Positions 1 to 5,421 of a stretch of DNA of 8,967 bases are shown here, in pieces. The DNA is taken from positions 1-8,967 of the forward strand of contig JAEXTI010000128.1 of the NCBI GenBank assembly GCA_023406965.1, given 5' to 3'. How positions within the stretch are numbered: position 1 is the first letter of the stretch; every line of letters starts with the position of its first letter. The DNA is from Chloroflexota bacterium (GTDB lineage Bacteria; Chloroflexota; Anaerolineae; Anaerolineales; Anaerolineaceae). The position numbers and the translations under genes were made by a program. A model generated the notes under the pieces. That model had not been told where the DNA came from. It searched no databases and saw only the letters and a list, made by a program, of their open reading frames with translations.

Positions 1-7
1 CTTGCTT

Positions 8-2032
8 CTACAGGATCGCCACCCAACTGCCTGAGGCCACCAGCCACACCGCGCAGCCCACCGCGCATAGGGTCAGCACTGAGAAGTACACTTTTCGCCA
101 GGTATTCCAATAGGAGCCTTTCCAACCGAGCACCGCCAGCACAACCATCGCCAGAACCAGCAGTACAATAACCGGCGGCAACAGGAACAGGGGCCGGAAG
201 CTGCCCGGCACGCCCATCAAGAAGATGTAGTTGTTTTCCATGACCATGCCAAAGAAGGCAACCACCATCACCACCATGAACAAGAGCATCAACCCGGCAA
301 CTGCTGCCGCCACCCAGGGTGCCAGGTGCCCATAGAAGGGTGTCGGGCGGCCTTCTTTACTGCGCACCAAACGAATCAACCAGACCAGCGGGTAAATCAC
401 CAACGCAGACAAAAGGATCAACGCCGCCAGCCCCGTGAGCACCAACCCCACCAGGGTTCCCAAGCGACCTTCCAAAATTTTGGCGATCACCGGCAGGTTG
501 ACAACATCTTTGTCGGTGACAAAATCAACCGGCGGGACGTTTTGCAAACAAACGTCATTCGGGCGCTCTCCCGGATCATCCAGGAAATCAAGGATAATTT
601 CATCCGCACACTCGCTGCTAACGGCTGCCCCGTGACCGGTGTTCGGGAAGGTAAACGAGTAGCTGTTCGGCAGGGTCTTGGCGGCTTCGGCGCCGTAATC
701 CGGCGGGGTGATCGGGTCAAAGCGTCCGTTCAGAATCAACACCGGCAAATCACTGCTCACCGGAACATCCACCATGTCGTCCAGCGCAGGCACATTCCAC
801 CCTTCACACAGCTTAATCAGGGATTCATTGCCAATTTGCGCATCCCGACCTAGCTCAGGGCGAATACCGCTATAATCCACCTCATCCAGGTTGAGATCAC
901 TGTCCTCGGCGCAAACCACCGAGAAATACATCCCATAGCTCATCGTGCGGTCAAAAGTAATGAGCGACAAAACATATTCGCTAAAGGCATAATCGTTTTT
1001 CTCAAAATCTTGAATCATCTTGGGCAGTAAGGGAATCAGCTCGGTGCTATACAGCAGTTGGAAGAGCGTTCCCACCAGCGTGTCGCCATCGACCAGCGCG
1101 GAGTAAATTTTTCCACCCTCTGGGTCGCGCACCTTTAAGGTGACCGGCTTTTCTTCCAACCGGGCATAGAGGTCTGTGTAAGTCTGCTCAAGGAATGGAT
1201 ATTCCCGGTTGCACTCTTCGCTTTCTCTACAAGCCGCAAAAAACTCTGTAAAAGAGCGGTCCATGGTTAACGGAGCCAACTGGTTGAAATTTTTATTCGT
1301 CGGTACCACCGCGTCCAGGATAACGCTGCGCAGCGCCTCGGGGTAATCGCGCATAGTGTGCAGCGCCAGCAGCGTGCCATAGGACACGCCGTACAGGTTG
1401 ATCTGCTCATAACCCAAGGCTTGCCGCAGCGCGTTGATATCGGCGGCATTTTCCAGACTGTTAAAAGCGGAGAGGTTGATTCCTTCATTGGTCAATCGCT
1501 CCCTGCAGGCCAGCATAGACTCGCGAAAACGCGCTTCGGCTTCTTCTGCTTCCAGGTTTTCGTCGAGCAGTTCAATAGTCATGTCGAGGTTCTCGGGACA
1601 GACCAGGTTTGGCTCCGAATACAATGTTCCACGCTGGTCAAACAAAATGATGTCGCGGTTCTTCCACAGATCGCTGTAAAACAATACCTGCGTGTAATAG
1701 TCGATCGTAGATCCGCCCGGGCCGCCTTGCGCCATCACCAACGGGTCGGGGCGCGGATTGGCGACCTGGCTGCGCAAAATCGCCACAGCCAGCTTAATCG
1801 TGGGACCGTTTGGGTTGCCGTGCTCTTCGGGCACCACCAACCAGCCGCAATCGACCTGCTCGCCTTCGGTAATACCCGCTGGAATATCAAACATGCACGG
1901 CCCCGGCTCAAAACGCGGTACATCTCCGCTTTGCAAAGCAGGCGCCGCGTAGGCCGGTTGGTTTGCGCCCGCGCTTCCCAACAGCAGCCCCGCCAGTAAA
2001 ATAACTCGCCAAATCACTGAAACACTTTTCAC
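8..2032 (-). CDS. Exported TAP-like alpha/beta-hydrolase (peptidase S33 type) with C-terminal membrane domain
   Basis: A 674-residue serine hydrolase of the proline iminopeptidase/tripeptidyl aminopeptidase (TAP) family, which removes short peptides or residues from peptide N-termini. Seen: a signal peptide (residues 1-29, hydrophobic core then AYA before AP), the oxyanion motif GGPGGS (103-108), DQRG (132-135), the nucleophile GVSYG with Ser217, and a C-terminal TAP-like section with Asp439 (GRFDPITPP) and His467 (GHG). The catalytic triad is therefore complete. After the enzyme domain come four hydrophobic helices near 525-553, 570-597, 613-636 and 649-671, which the soluble secreted members of the family lack. 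I infer an enzyme anchored in the membrane with the catalytic part outside. The start is GTG at 2032, because AAGGAG lies 8 bases upstream and the signal peptide begins there; a longer frame to 2128 would bury the signal peptide behind 32 residues. The substrate is unknown; an ester rather than a peptide is possible. Confidence 0.9.
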   Translation of the reverse strand: MKSVSVIWRVILLAGLLLGSAGANQPAYAAPALQSGDVPRFEPGPCMFDIPAGITEGEQVDCGWLVVPEEHGNPNGPTIKLAVAILRSQVANPRPDPLVMAQGGPGGSTIDYYTQVLFYSDLWKNRDIILFDQRGTLYSEPNLVCPENLDMTIELLDENLEAEEAEARFRESMLACRERLTNEGINLSAFNSLENAADINALRQALGYEQINLYGVSYGTLLALHTMRDYPEALRSVILDAVVPTNKNFNQLAPLTMDRSFTEFFAACRESEECNREYPFLEQTYTDLYARLEEKPVTLKVRDPEGGKIYSALVDGDTLVGTLFQLLYSTELIPLLPKMIQDFEKNDYAFSEYVLSLITFDRTMSYGMYFSVVCAEDSDLNLDEVDYSGIRPELGRDAQIGNESLIKLCEGWNVPALDDMVDVPVSSDLPVLILNGRFDPITPPDYGAEAAKTLPNSYSFTFPNTGHGAAVSSECADEIILDFLDDPGERPNDVCLQNVPPVDFVTDKDVVNLPVIAKILEGRLGTLVGLVLTGLAALILLSALVIYPLVWLIRLVRSKEGRPTPFYGHLAPWVAAAVAGLMLLFMVVMVVAFFGMVMENNYIFLMGVPGSFRPLFLLPPVIVLLVLAMVVLAVLGWKGSYWNTWRKVYFSVLTLCAVGCAVWLVASGSWVAIL

Positions 2033-2040
2033 GATGCATT

Positions 2041-2046
2041 CTCCTT
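2041..2046 (-). promoter_or_regulatory. Shine-Dalgarno site that fixes the GTG start of the TAP-like hydrolase
   Basis: On the minus strand AAGGAG stands 8 bases before GTG at 2032. No comparable site precedes the more distant in-frame start at 2128, so this decides the N-terminus. Confidence 0.8.
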
Positions 2047-2095
2047 GGTAACTGCGTCGATATCCATTATTACTGTTCAAGCAGAGGAAACAGAG

Positions 2096-2109
2096 ACCCG
2101 AACTCGGGT
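2096..2109. repeat. Small inverted repeat ACCCGA-N2-TCGGGT in the hydrolase leader
   Basis: Two 6-base arms separated by AC. It lies between the candidate minus-strand promoter (-10 at 2149-2154) and the hydrolase start, so it would sit in the transcribed leader. It could be an operator half-site pair or a short hairpin, but arms this short can also arise by chance. Confidence 0.3.
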
Positions 2110-2148
2110 ACTTCCCTCTACCTCTCAATTGTTACATCTATTGTTAGC

Positions 2149-2154
2149 ATTATA
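2149..2154 (-). promoter_or_regulatory. Candidate -10 box for the TAP-like hydrolase
   Basis: Perfect TATAAT on the minus strand, giving a leader of roughly 110 bases before the GTG at 2032. No convincing -35 box is found at 16-18 bases, so the assignment rests on the -10 match and on the position in the divergent gap alone. Confidence 0.35.
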
Positions 2155-2270
2155 CCTTTCCCAAGAACGTCTAATTCATCAAAGAGCTATCAAGAAAAGC
2201 CCCTCTCTACGAATTGGCTCGGTGAGATCCACATTCTGGGGTATGGATATGGGGCTCGCTAACCATCCTT

Positions 2271-2291
2271 TTTATCTGTATACCAGATAAA
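2271..2291. promoter_or_regulatory. Perfect palindrome TTTATCTG-N5-CAGATAAA, probable operator
   Basis: Two perfect 8-base arms around a 5-base centre (TATAC). Its right end sits 17 bases before the -10 box at 2309-2314, so it covers the -35 region of the promoter for the zinc-ribbon membrane protein. The size and symmetry are those of a binding site for a dimeric helix-turn-helix regulator. It is not followed by a T-run on either strand, which argues against a terminator. No regulator gene is in the window, so the protein that binds it is unknown. Confidence 0.55.
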
Positions 2292-2305
2292 TATTAGGGA
2301 GATTC

Positions 2306-2314
2306 TGCTATAAT
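2306..2314 (+). promoter_or_regulatory. Extended -10 promoter for the zinc-ribbon membrane protein
   Basis: TGC followed by TATAAT (2309-2314) is an extended -10 element. The base run at the expected -35 position (GATAAA, 2286-2291) is a poor match, as is common with extended -10 promoters, and it forms part of the palindrome at 2271-2291. Transcription would begin near 2321, leaving a leader of about 35 bases. Confidence 0.55.
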
Positions 2315-2346
2315 CTATCTATTCATCCATCCCCGCCTGGCATTTT

Positions 2347-2352
2347 GGGAGG
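2347..2352 (+). promoter_or_regulatory. Shine-Dalgarno site (GGGAGG) deciding ATG 2357
   Basis: GGGAGG ends 4 bases before ATG 2357, a slightly tight spacing. It overlaps the alternative TTG codon at 2345-2347, which makes that codon an unlikely start. Confidence 0.65.
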
Positions 2353-2356
2353 TTTT

Positions 2357-3271
2357 ATGCGCCGTTGGTTCCTGCTCATTCTGGCTTTCATCCTTTTGCT
2401 GGCCCCTCAAGCCGCCGTCCATGCTCAAAATGAAGTTTCCTACAAGAGCCTGGAAGTGGATGTCTGGCCCGAATACGACCAGGAACTGAAGGTGCTGGTT
2501 ATATACCGGATCGAATTAGCCCCCACGGTGAAACTTCCTGCCGAGATCACCCTGCGCATTCCCTCTCAGGCAGGCGCCCCCCACGCCGTCGCCGAAATGT
2601 CCGGTGATACGCTCACAAACGTGGCCGGGGGGTATGAAATGGCCGGACGGGATGGAGATTACACCCTGGTTCACTTCACAGCCACCCTACCCAAGATTCA
2701 AGTCGAATATTACGACCCGCAGCTCACGCAAGACAGCAACCGGCGCACTTTCATCTACCGCTGGCCCGGCGATTATGCCGTAGAAGAATTGCTGGTCTCC
2801 TTCCAACAGCCGCCCACCGCCACCGGGCTTCAAGTACAGCCCAGCATGGGCTCGCTGACCACTGGCGCAGACGGTTTGAACTACTTCAACCTTGCTGTCG
2901 GCGCCGTCACTGCCGGAATGCCGTTTGAGGTGGAATTCAGTTACGCCAAAGATAACAATGACCTGACCAATCCACGCACATTCCAGCAAACCACGCCCGC
3001 CTCCCCGGTGAACACCACCACCCCTGGGCGCATGACCCTGACCCAGGTGCTGCCTTGGCTGCTGGGTGGGCTAGGCCTGGCGCTCATTGCCGGTGGCATC
3101 TTCTGGTACACCCGCGCAGGACGCTCGCCCGAGCCGCCTGCTCGCATCCGCCGTCACCGCTCCGCCGAATCTGAACCCGCCCAAGAGGCAGCCTTCTGCC
3201 ACCAGTGTGGCAAACGCGCCTCTGCCAGTGATGTGTTCTGCCGAGCCTGCGGAACGCGCCTCAAGACTTAA
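2357..3271 (+). CDS. Membrane-anchored protein with extracytoplasmic domain and C-terminal zinc ribbon
   Basis: A 304-residue protein of unknown function. Seen: an N-terminal signal peptide (MRRW, a hydrophobic run, cleavage likely near VHA-Q at residue 23-24), then about 200 residues rich in alternating hydrophobic positions that suggest a beta-sandwich (25-200), a Thr/Pro-rich linker (205-225), one membrane helix (230-252), a basic stretch (262-268) and a zinc ribbon with Cys281, Cys284, Cys295 and Cys298 (CHQC and CRAC pairs). The basic residues after the helix predict a cytoplasmic C-terminus, so an outside domain is joined to an inside metal-binding tag. Start ATG 2357 follows GGGAGG by 4 bases; a TTG at 2345 in the same frame would overlap the ribosome site and is rejected. 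It is transcribed divergently from the TAP-like hydrolase. A sensory or envelope-assembly role is only a guess. Confidence 0.85.
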   Translation: MRRWFLLILAFILLLAPQAAVHAQNEVSYKSLEVDVWPEYDQELKVLVIYRIELAPTVKLPAEITLRIPSQAGAPHAVAEMSGDTLTNVAGGYEMAGRDGDYTLVHFTATLPKIQVEYYDPQLTQDSNRRTFIYRWPGDYAVEELLVSFQQPPTATGLQVQPSMGSLTTGADGLNYFNLAVGAVTAGMPFEVEFSYAKDNNDLTNPRTFQQTTPASPVNTTTPGRMTLTQVLPWLLGGLGLALIAGGIFWYTRAGRSPEPPARIRRHRSAESEPAQEAAFCHQCGKRASASDVFCRACGTRLKT

Positions 3272-3286
3272 ACGGCTTCATAAGTC

Positions 3287-3316
3287 CCAAAATTAGAACA
3301 TTCCAAATTTTGGAAT
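3287..3316. terminator. Overlapping AT-rich inverted repeats between convergent genes, possible weak bidirectional terminator
   Basis: Two alternative pairings overlap: CCAAAATT (3287-3294) with AATTTTGG (3306-3313), and ATTCCAAA (3300-3307) with TTTGGAAT (3309-3316). They lie in the 73-base gap between the stops of the zinc-ribbon gene and the glycosidase gene, where a shared terminator is expected. The stems are AT-rich and the T-runs short, so stability would be low. Confidence 0.3.
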
Positions 3317-3344
3317 TCTTCACGTCAATAATCACCGAGCAGAA

Positions 3345-4784
3345 TTAAGCGCTGCCCAGGCGAATCTCGAGAACTTCCGTGGTGGTGATATCGGCAGGCA
3401 CAAAGGCCCGCCCGCTGATTCCGTTTCGTTTGAATTCTTCCAGCCGGTTGCCCTGGCCGCGGATGAAAATGTCCAGTCGCCCGTTGCGGTATGGCAACCC
3501 CTCGATGAAAACTTCATCCAAACCTGGCGGCAGTAGCGGCTGGAACGCGGCGCCTTCCGGCGAAACACGCATGCCGGTCAGCCCCAGCCAGATCATACGC
3601 AGATAGGCTGTCGCGCTCCAGGACTGCCGTCGGCAGGACGCCCACTGCATCCCGTCTTCCCCTGTCCCGCCTTCCTGCACCCCACCGTAGATTTCTCCAG
3701 TCAACGGGTGATAGATCTCAGCGCACTGCACGTCCCGCGCAATGTGGCGAGTAAGCCGCTCGAATTCGTGCGCGAAGCGATCCAACCGCCCAGCGCGAGC
3801 GGCAGCCTCGGCCCAAAACGCCTGGATGGGCGGCCAAACCGTGCCCGCATGGCGTCCAAAACGCATTCCATCCGCAGCGGCATAGCGGTCAAAGTTCGGC
3901 CAAACACAGGGAACCCCCGCTTCAGGAACTACTTGATTGGCCAGAACCTGCCCCACCTGATCTGCTTCGGTCACGCCAAACAGCAGCGCAAAGCTGCTTC
4001 CCAATCCTTCCTGGCTTTCGCACCCACCCCAGCGGTCCACCAGGTAGCGGAAGGAGCCGGTCTGCGGATTCCAGAAATGCTTCAAAATACTGCCGCGCAG
4101 CCTCTGGGCTTTATCGCTCCAGGTGGGATCGCTGCGCTGCCCAGCGTCCACCGCCATCGCCCCCGCCAAGCGATAAGCCTGGTAGTACACGCAGTTGGTC
4201 GAGAGCGCCATCATGGGCAGCCCGTAGCCCCTGGTTGCCCGCTCATCGGGATGACAGGCGGGCCAGTCCAGAATGGAGCTGGAGCCGTTGGTCTGAGCAT
4301 ATCGATCCGGGTAGGCTGCCACGCCATCGCCATACACGGCCGGGCCACGGAACAGGCCATACTCGGGGTCAAACTCTTCCTGCTCCAGGCGCGCCAGGCT
4401 GTTGCGGGTGGCCTCCAGGGCCAGGCGCAAAAAGCCCCGGTTCCCCGTGTATAAATAGAAGGCCCACGCGCCCACGCTCCATAAGATCGAATCCCAATAC
4501 TGCCCGCCGATGAACGCGCCGTTCGGCCCGCGCTCGAGCACTGAAACCAGCGTGTTGCGAGCTACATCCGGCAGCCACAGCCCCAGCCCATTCCACACGT
4601 TGATCGCGGCGTCGCGCGTCCAGGGAGTGTTGTAATCTAACCCGGCCAGCAAAACCGGCGCGGGGGCTTCGAGCAGACCGTCCTGGAAAGGCAGAATGTT
4701 GCCGCACACATCTCCAATGGCAATCCGGTAAGCCTGATCCACCATCGGGTCCGAAGTCTTGAGGGAAGGCGAATTGAAATCCAT
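3345..4784 (-). CDS. Six-hairpin (alpha/alpha)6 glycoside hydrolase, MGH1-like
   Basis: A 479-residue cytosolic enzyme (no signal peptide) of the six-hairpin glycosidase fold shared by GH63, MGH1-like, GH37 trehalase and debranching-enzyme glucosidase domains. Seen: DYNTPWTRDAA (50-60), GGQYWDSILW (93-102), GRHAGTVWPP (310-319) and RRQSWSATAY (385-394), the aromatic and acidic motifs that line the sugar pocket in this fold, followed by a short beta-rich C-terminal section (about 410-479). The acidic residues in WTRD (Asp57) and YWDS (Asp98) are candidates for substrate binding or catalysis; I cannot tell which acts as the acid. The substrate is not readable: a mannosyl or glucosyl glycerate-like solute, an alpha-glucan end or a rhamnoside are all possible. 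ATG 4784 is preferred over TTG 4802, although no Shine-Dalgarno precedes it. The VOC gene lies 73 bases upstream on the same strand. Confidence 0.82.
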   Translation of the reverse strand: MDFNSPSLKTSDPMVDQAYRIAIGDVCGNILPFQDGLLEAPAPVLLAGLDYNTPWTRDAAINVWNGLGLWLPDVARNTLVSVLERGPNGAFIGGQYWDSILWSVGAWAFYLYTGNRGFLRLALEATRNSLARLEQEEFDPEYGLFRGPAVYGDGVAAYPDRYAQTNGSSSILDWPACHPDERATRGYGLPMMALSTNCVYYQAYRLAGAMAVDAGQRSDPTWSDKAQRLRGSILKHFWNPQTGSFRYLVDRWGGCESQEGLGSSFALLFGVTEADQVGQVLANQVVPEAGVPCVWPNFDRYAAADGMRFGRHAGTVWPPIQAFWAEAAARAGRLDRFAHEFERLTRHIARDVQCAEIYHPLTGEIYGGVQEGGTGEDGMQWASCRRQSWSATAYLRMIWLGLTGMRVSPEGAAFQPLLPPGLDEVFIEGLPYRNGRLDIFIRGQGNRLEEFKRNGISGRAFVPADITTTEVLEIRLGSA

Positions 4785-4790
4785 ATCTAT

Positions 4791-4799
4791 ACTATAGCA
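4791..4799 (-). promoter_or_regulatory. Extended -10 box directly before the glycosidase start, implying a leaderless mRNA
   Basis: On the minus strand TGC-TATAGT (hexamer 4791-4796) is followed by six bases and then ATG 4784. Transcription normally begins about 7 bases after the hexamer, which here is the A of the start codon. The absence of a Shine-Dalgarno site agrees with this. No -35 box is found at a suitable distance. Confidence 0.42.
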
Positions 4800-4857
4800 C
4801 AACAGACCCGTTCTTCGCCCTCCCTCAAACGTAGAGCTTGACCCAGACTTTCCGGGG

Positions 4858-5268
4858 CTATTCCTTCGGTCCGGTGTAGACTACTTCAAATAGAATACGG
4901 TCTGGTGACTCAAACATCACCTGGTAATAGGTGTGCTCCGGGCCTTCGCTGAACTCTGGCCGGTGGCGCGGCGTTTCAAACAGCGCCGGAATTCCATGTG
5001 CTCGAAGGTAAGCCACCGCCTCATCCACATCCGATTGCTTTGGAACAGAGACTGCCAGGTGATTCATTCCTGGGCCGTCGTAGTCGTTGATAACCGGCTT
5101 GAGTTCGCCGCCGAACCACAGGCTGGTATGATTGGCATCCCCGGCTCCAAACATATTATCGTCTGAATAGAGGGTTTGAAAACCCAGAAAACCGAACAGT
5201 TCTCGGTAGAAAGGCAGGTTCCGAGAGTCAACATTGATTTGCAAGTGTCCAACGGTTCCAGAAATCAT
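4858..5268 (-). CDS. VOC-family (glyoxalase/dioxygenase fold) metalloprotein
   Basis: A 136-residue cytosolic protein of the vicinal oxygen chelate superfamily, which includes glyoxalase I, extradiol dioxygenases and fosfomycin/bleomycin resistance proteins. Seen: two beta-alpha-beta-beta-beta modules, the first opening at GHLQINV and the second at NHLAVSV (69-75). His8, His70 and Glu128 (ILFEVVY) stand at the usual metal-ligand positions, so a divalent metal is likely bound. The closing line FESPDRILFEVVY is typical of the family. The start is fixed by AAGGAG, 5 bases before ATG 5268. It has its own good promoter and is divergent from the protease operon. The substrate cannot be told from sequence; family members range from lyases to binding proteins. 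Confidence 0.88.
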   Translation of the reverse strand: MISGTVGHLQINVDSRNLPFYRELFGFLGFQTLYSDDNMFGAGDANHTSLWFGGELKPVINDYDGPGMNHLAVSVPKQSDVDEAVAYLRAHGIPALFETPRHRPEFSEGPEHTYYQVMFESPDRILFEVVYTGPKE

Positions 5269-5301
5269 AGATGCTCCTTGAGCTTACTGAAAGATGACTC
5301 T

Positions 5302-5330
5302 ATGCTAGCACCAATGTTCTAAATAAGCAA
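5302..5330 (-). promoter_or_regulatory. Promoter of the VOC gene
   Basis: On the minus strand TTGCTT (5325-5330), a 17-base spacer and TGC-TAGCAT (hexamer 5302-5307) form a sigma70-type promoter with an extended -10. Transcription would begin near 5295, leaving a leader of about 27 bases that includes the ribosome site. Confidence 0.5.
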
Positions 5331-5339
5331 TAGATATTG
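5328..5339. repeat. Short palindrome CAATA-N2-TATTG between the divergent promoters
   Basis: Five-base arms around GA. It overlaps the -35 box of the VOC promoter and touches the TATAAT at 5340-5345 on the other strand, so a protein bound here could affect both directions. Arms this short and AT-rich may be chance. Confidence 0.25.
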
Positions 5340-5345
5340 TATAAT
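5340..5345 (+). promoter_or_regulatory. Candidate -10 box of the protease/MBL operon (first of two)
   Basis: Perfect TATAAT. At 17 bases upstream TTCTAA (5317-5322) is a partial -35 match. The leader would be about 70 bases and would include the GC-rich hairpin at 5365-5382. Confidence 0.4.
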
Positions 5346-5364
5346 TGATTCATTCACAAATCTC

Positions 5365-5382
5365 CGGCGAGACAACCCGCCG
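5365..5382. repeat. GC-rich inverted repeat CGGCG-N8-CGCCG upstream of the protease gene
   Basis: Five-base GC arms in an otherwise AT-rich gap. In a transcript from 5340-5345 it would be a leader hairpin; for a promoter at 5386-5391 it would lie over the -35 region as a possible operator. Confidence 0.35.
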
Positions 5383-5385
5383 AAG

Positions 5386-5391
5386 TATAAT
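5386..5391 (+). promoter_or_regulatory. Candidate -10 box of the protease/MBL operon (second of two)
   Basis: A second perfect TATAAT, giving a compact leader of about 24 bases with the GGAGG site at 5412-5416. No -35 box is visible, so it would need an activator; the inverted repeat just upstream could be such a site. Confidence 0.3.
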
Positions 5392-5421
5392 CAAAATACA
5401 CTTCCCTACCTGGAGGCAATT

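Noticed and set aside
2033..2128. Possible 32-residue N-terminal extension of the TAP-like hydrolase
   Set aside because: It would precede a proper signal peptide, and the good ribosome site AAGGAG lies inside it, pointing to GTG 2032.
2271..2291. Palindrome read as a terminator hairpin
   Set aside because: No T-run follows on either strand and it sits just before a promoter, so an operator fits better.
3708..4454. Open frame of 248 codons on the plus strand opposite the glycosidase gene
   Set aside because: It lies wholly inside a gene with clear family motifs, has no ribosome site, and its translation is rich in Arg, Pro, Ala and His without domain features, as expected for an antisense shadow.
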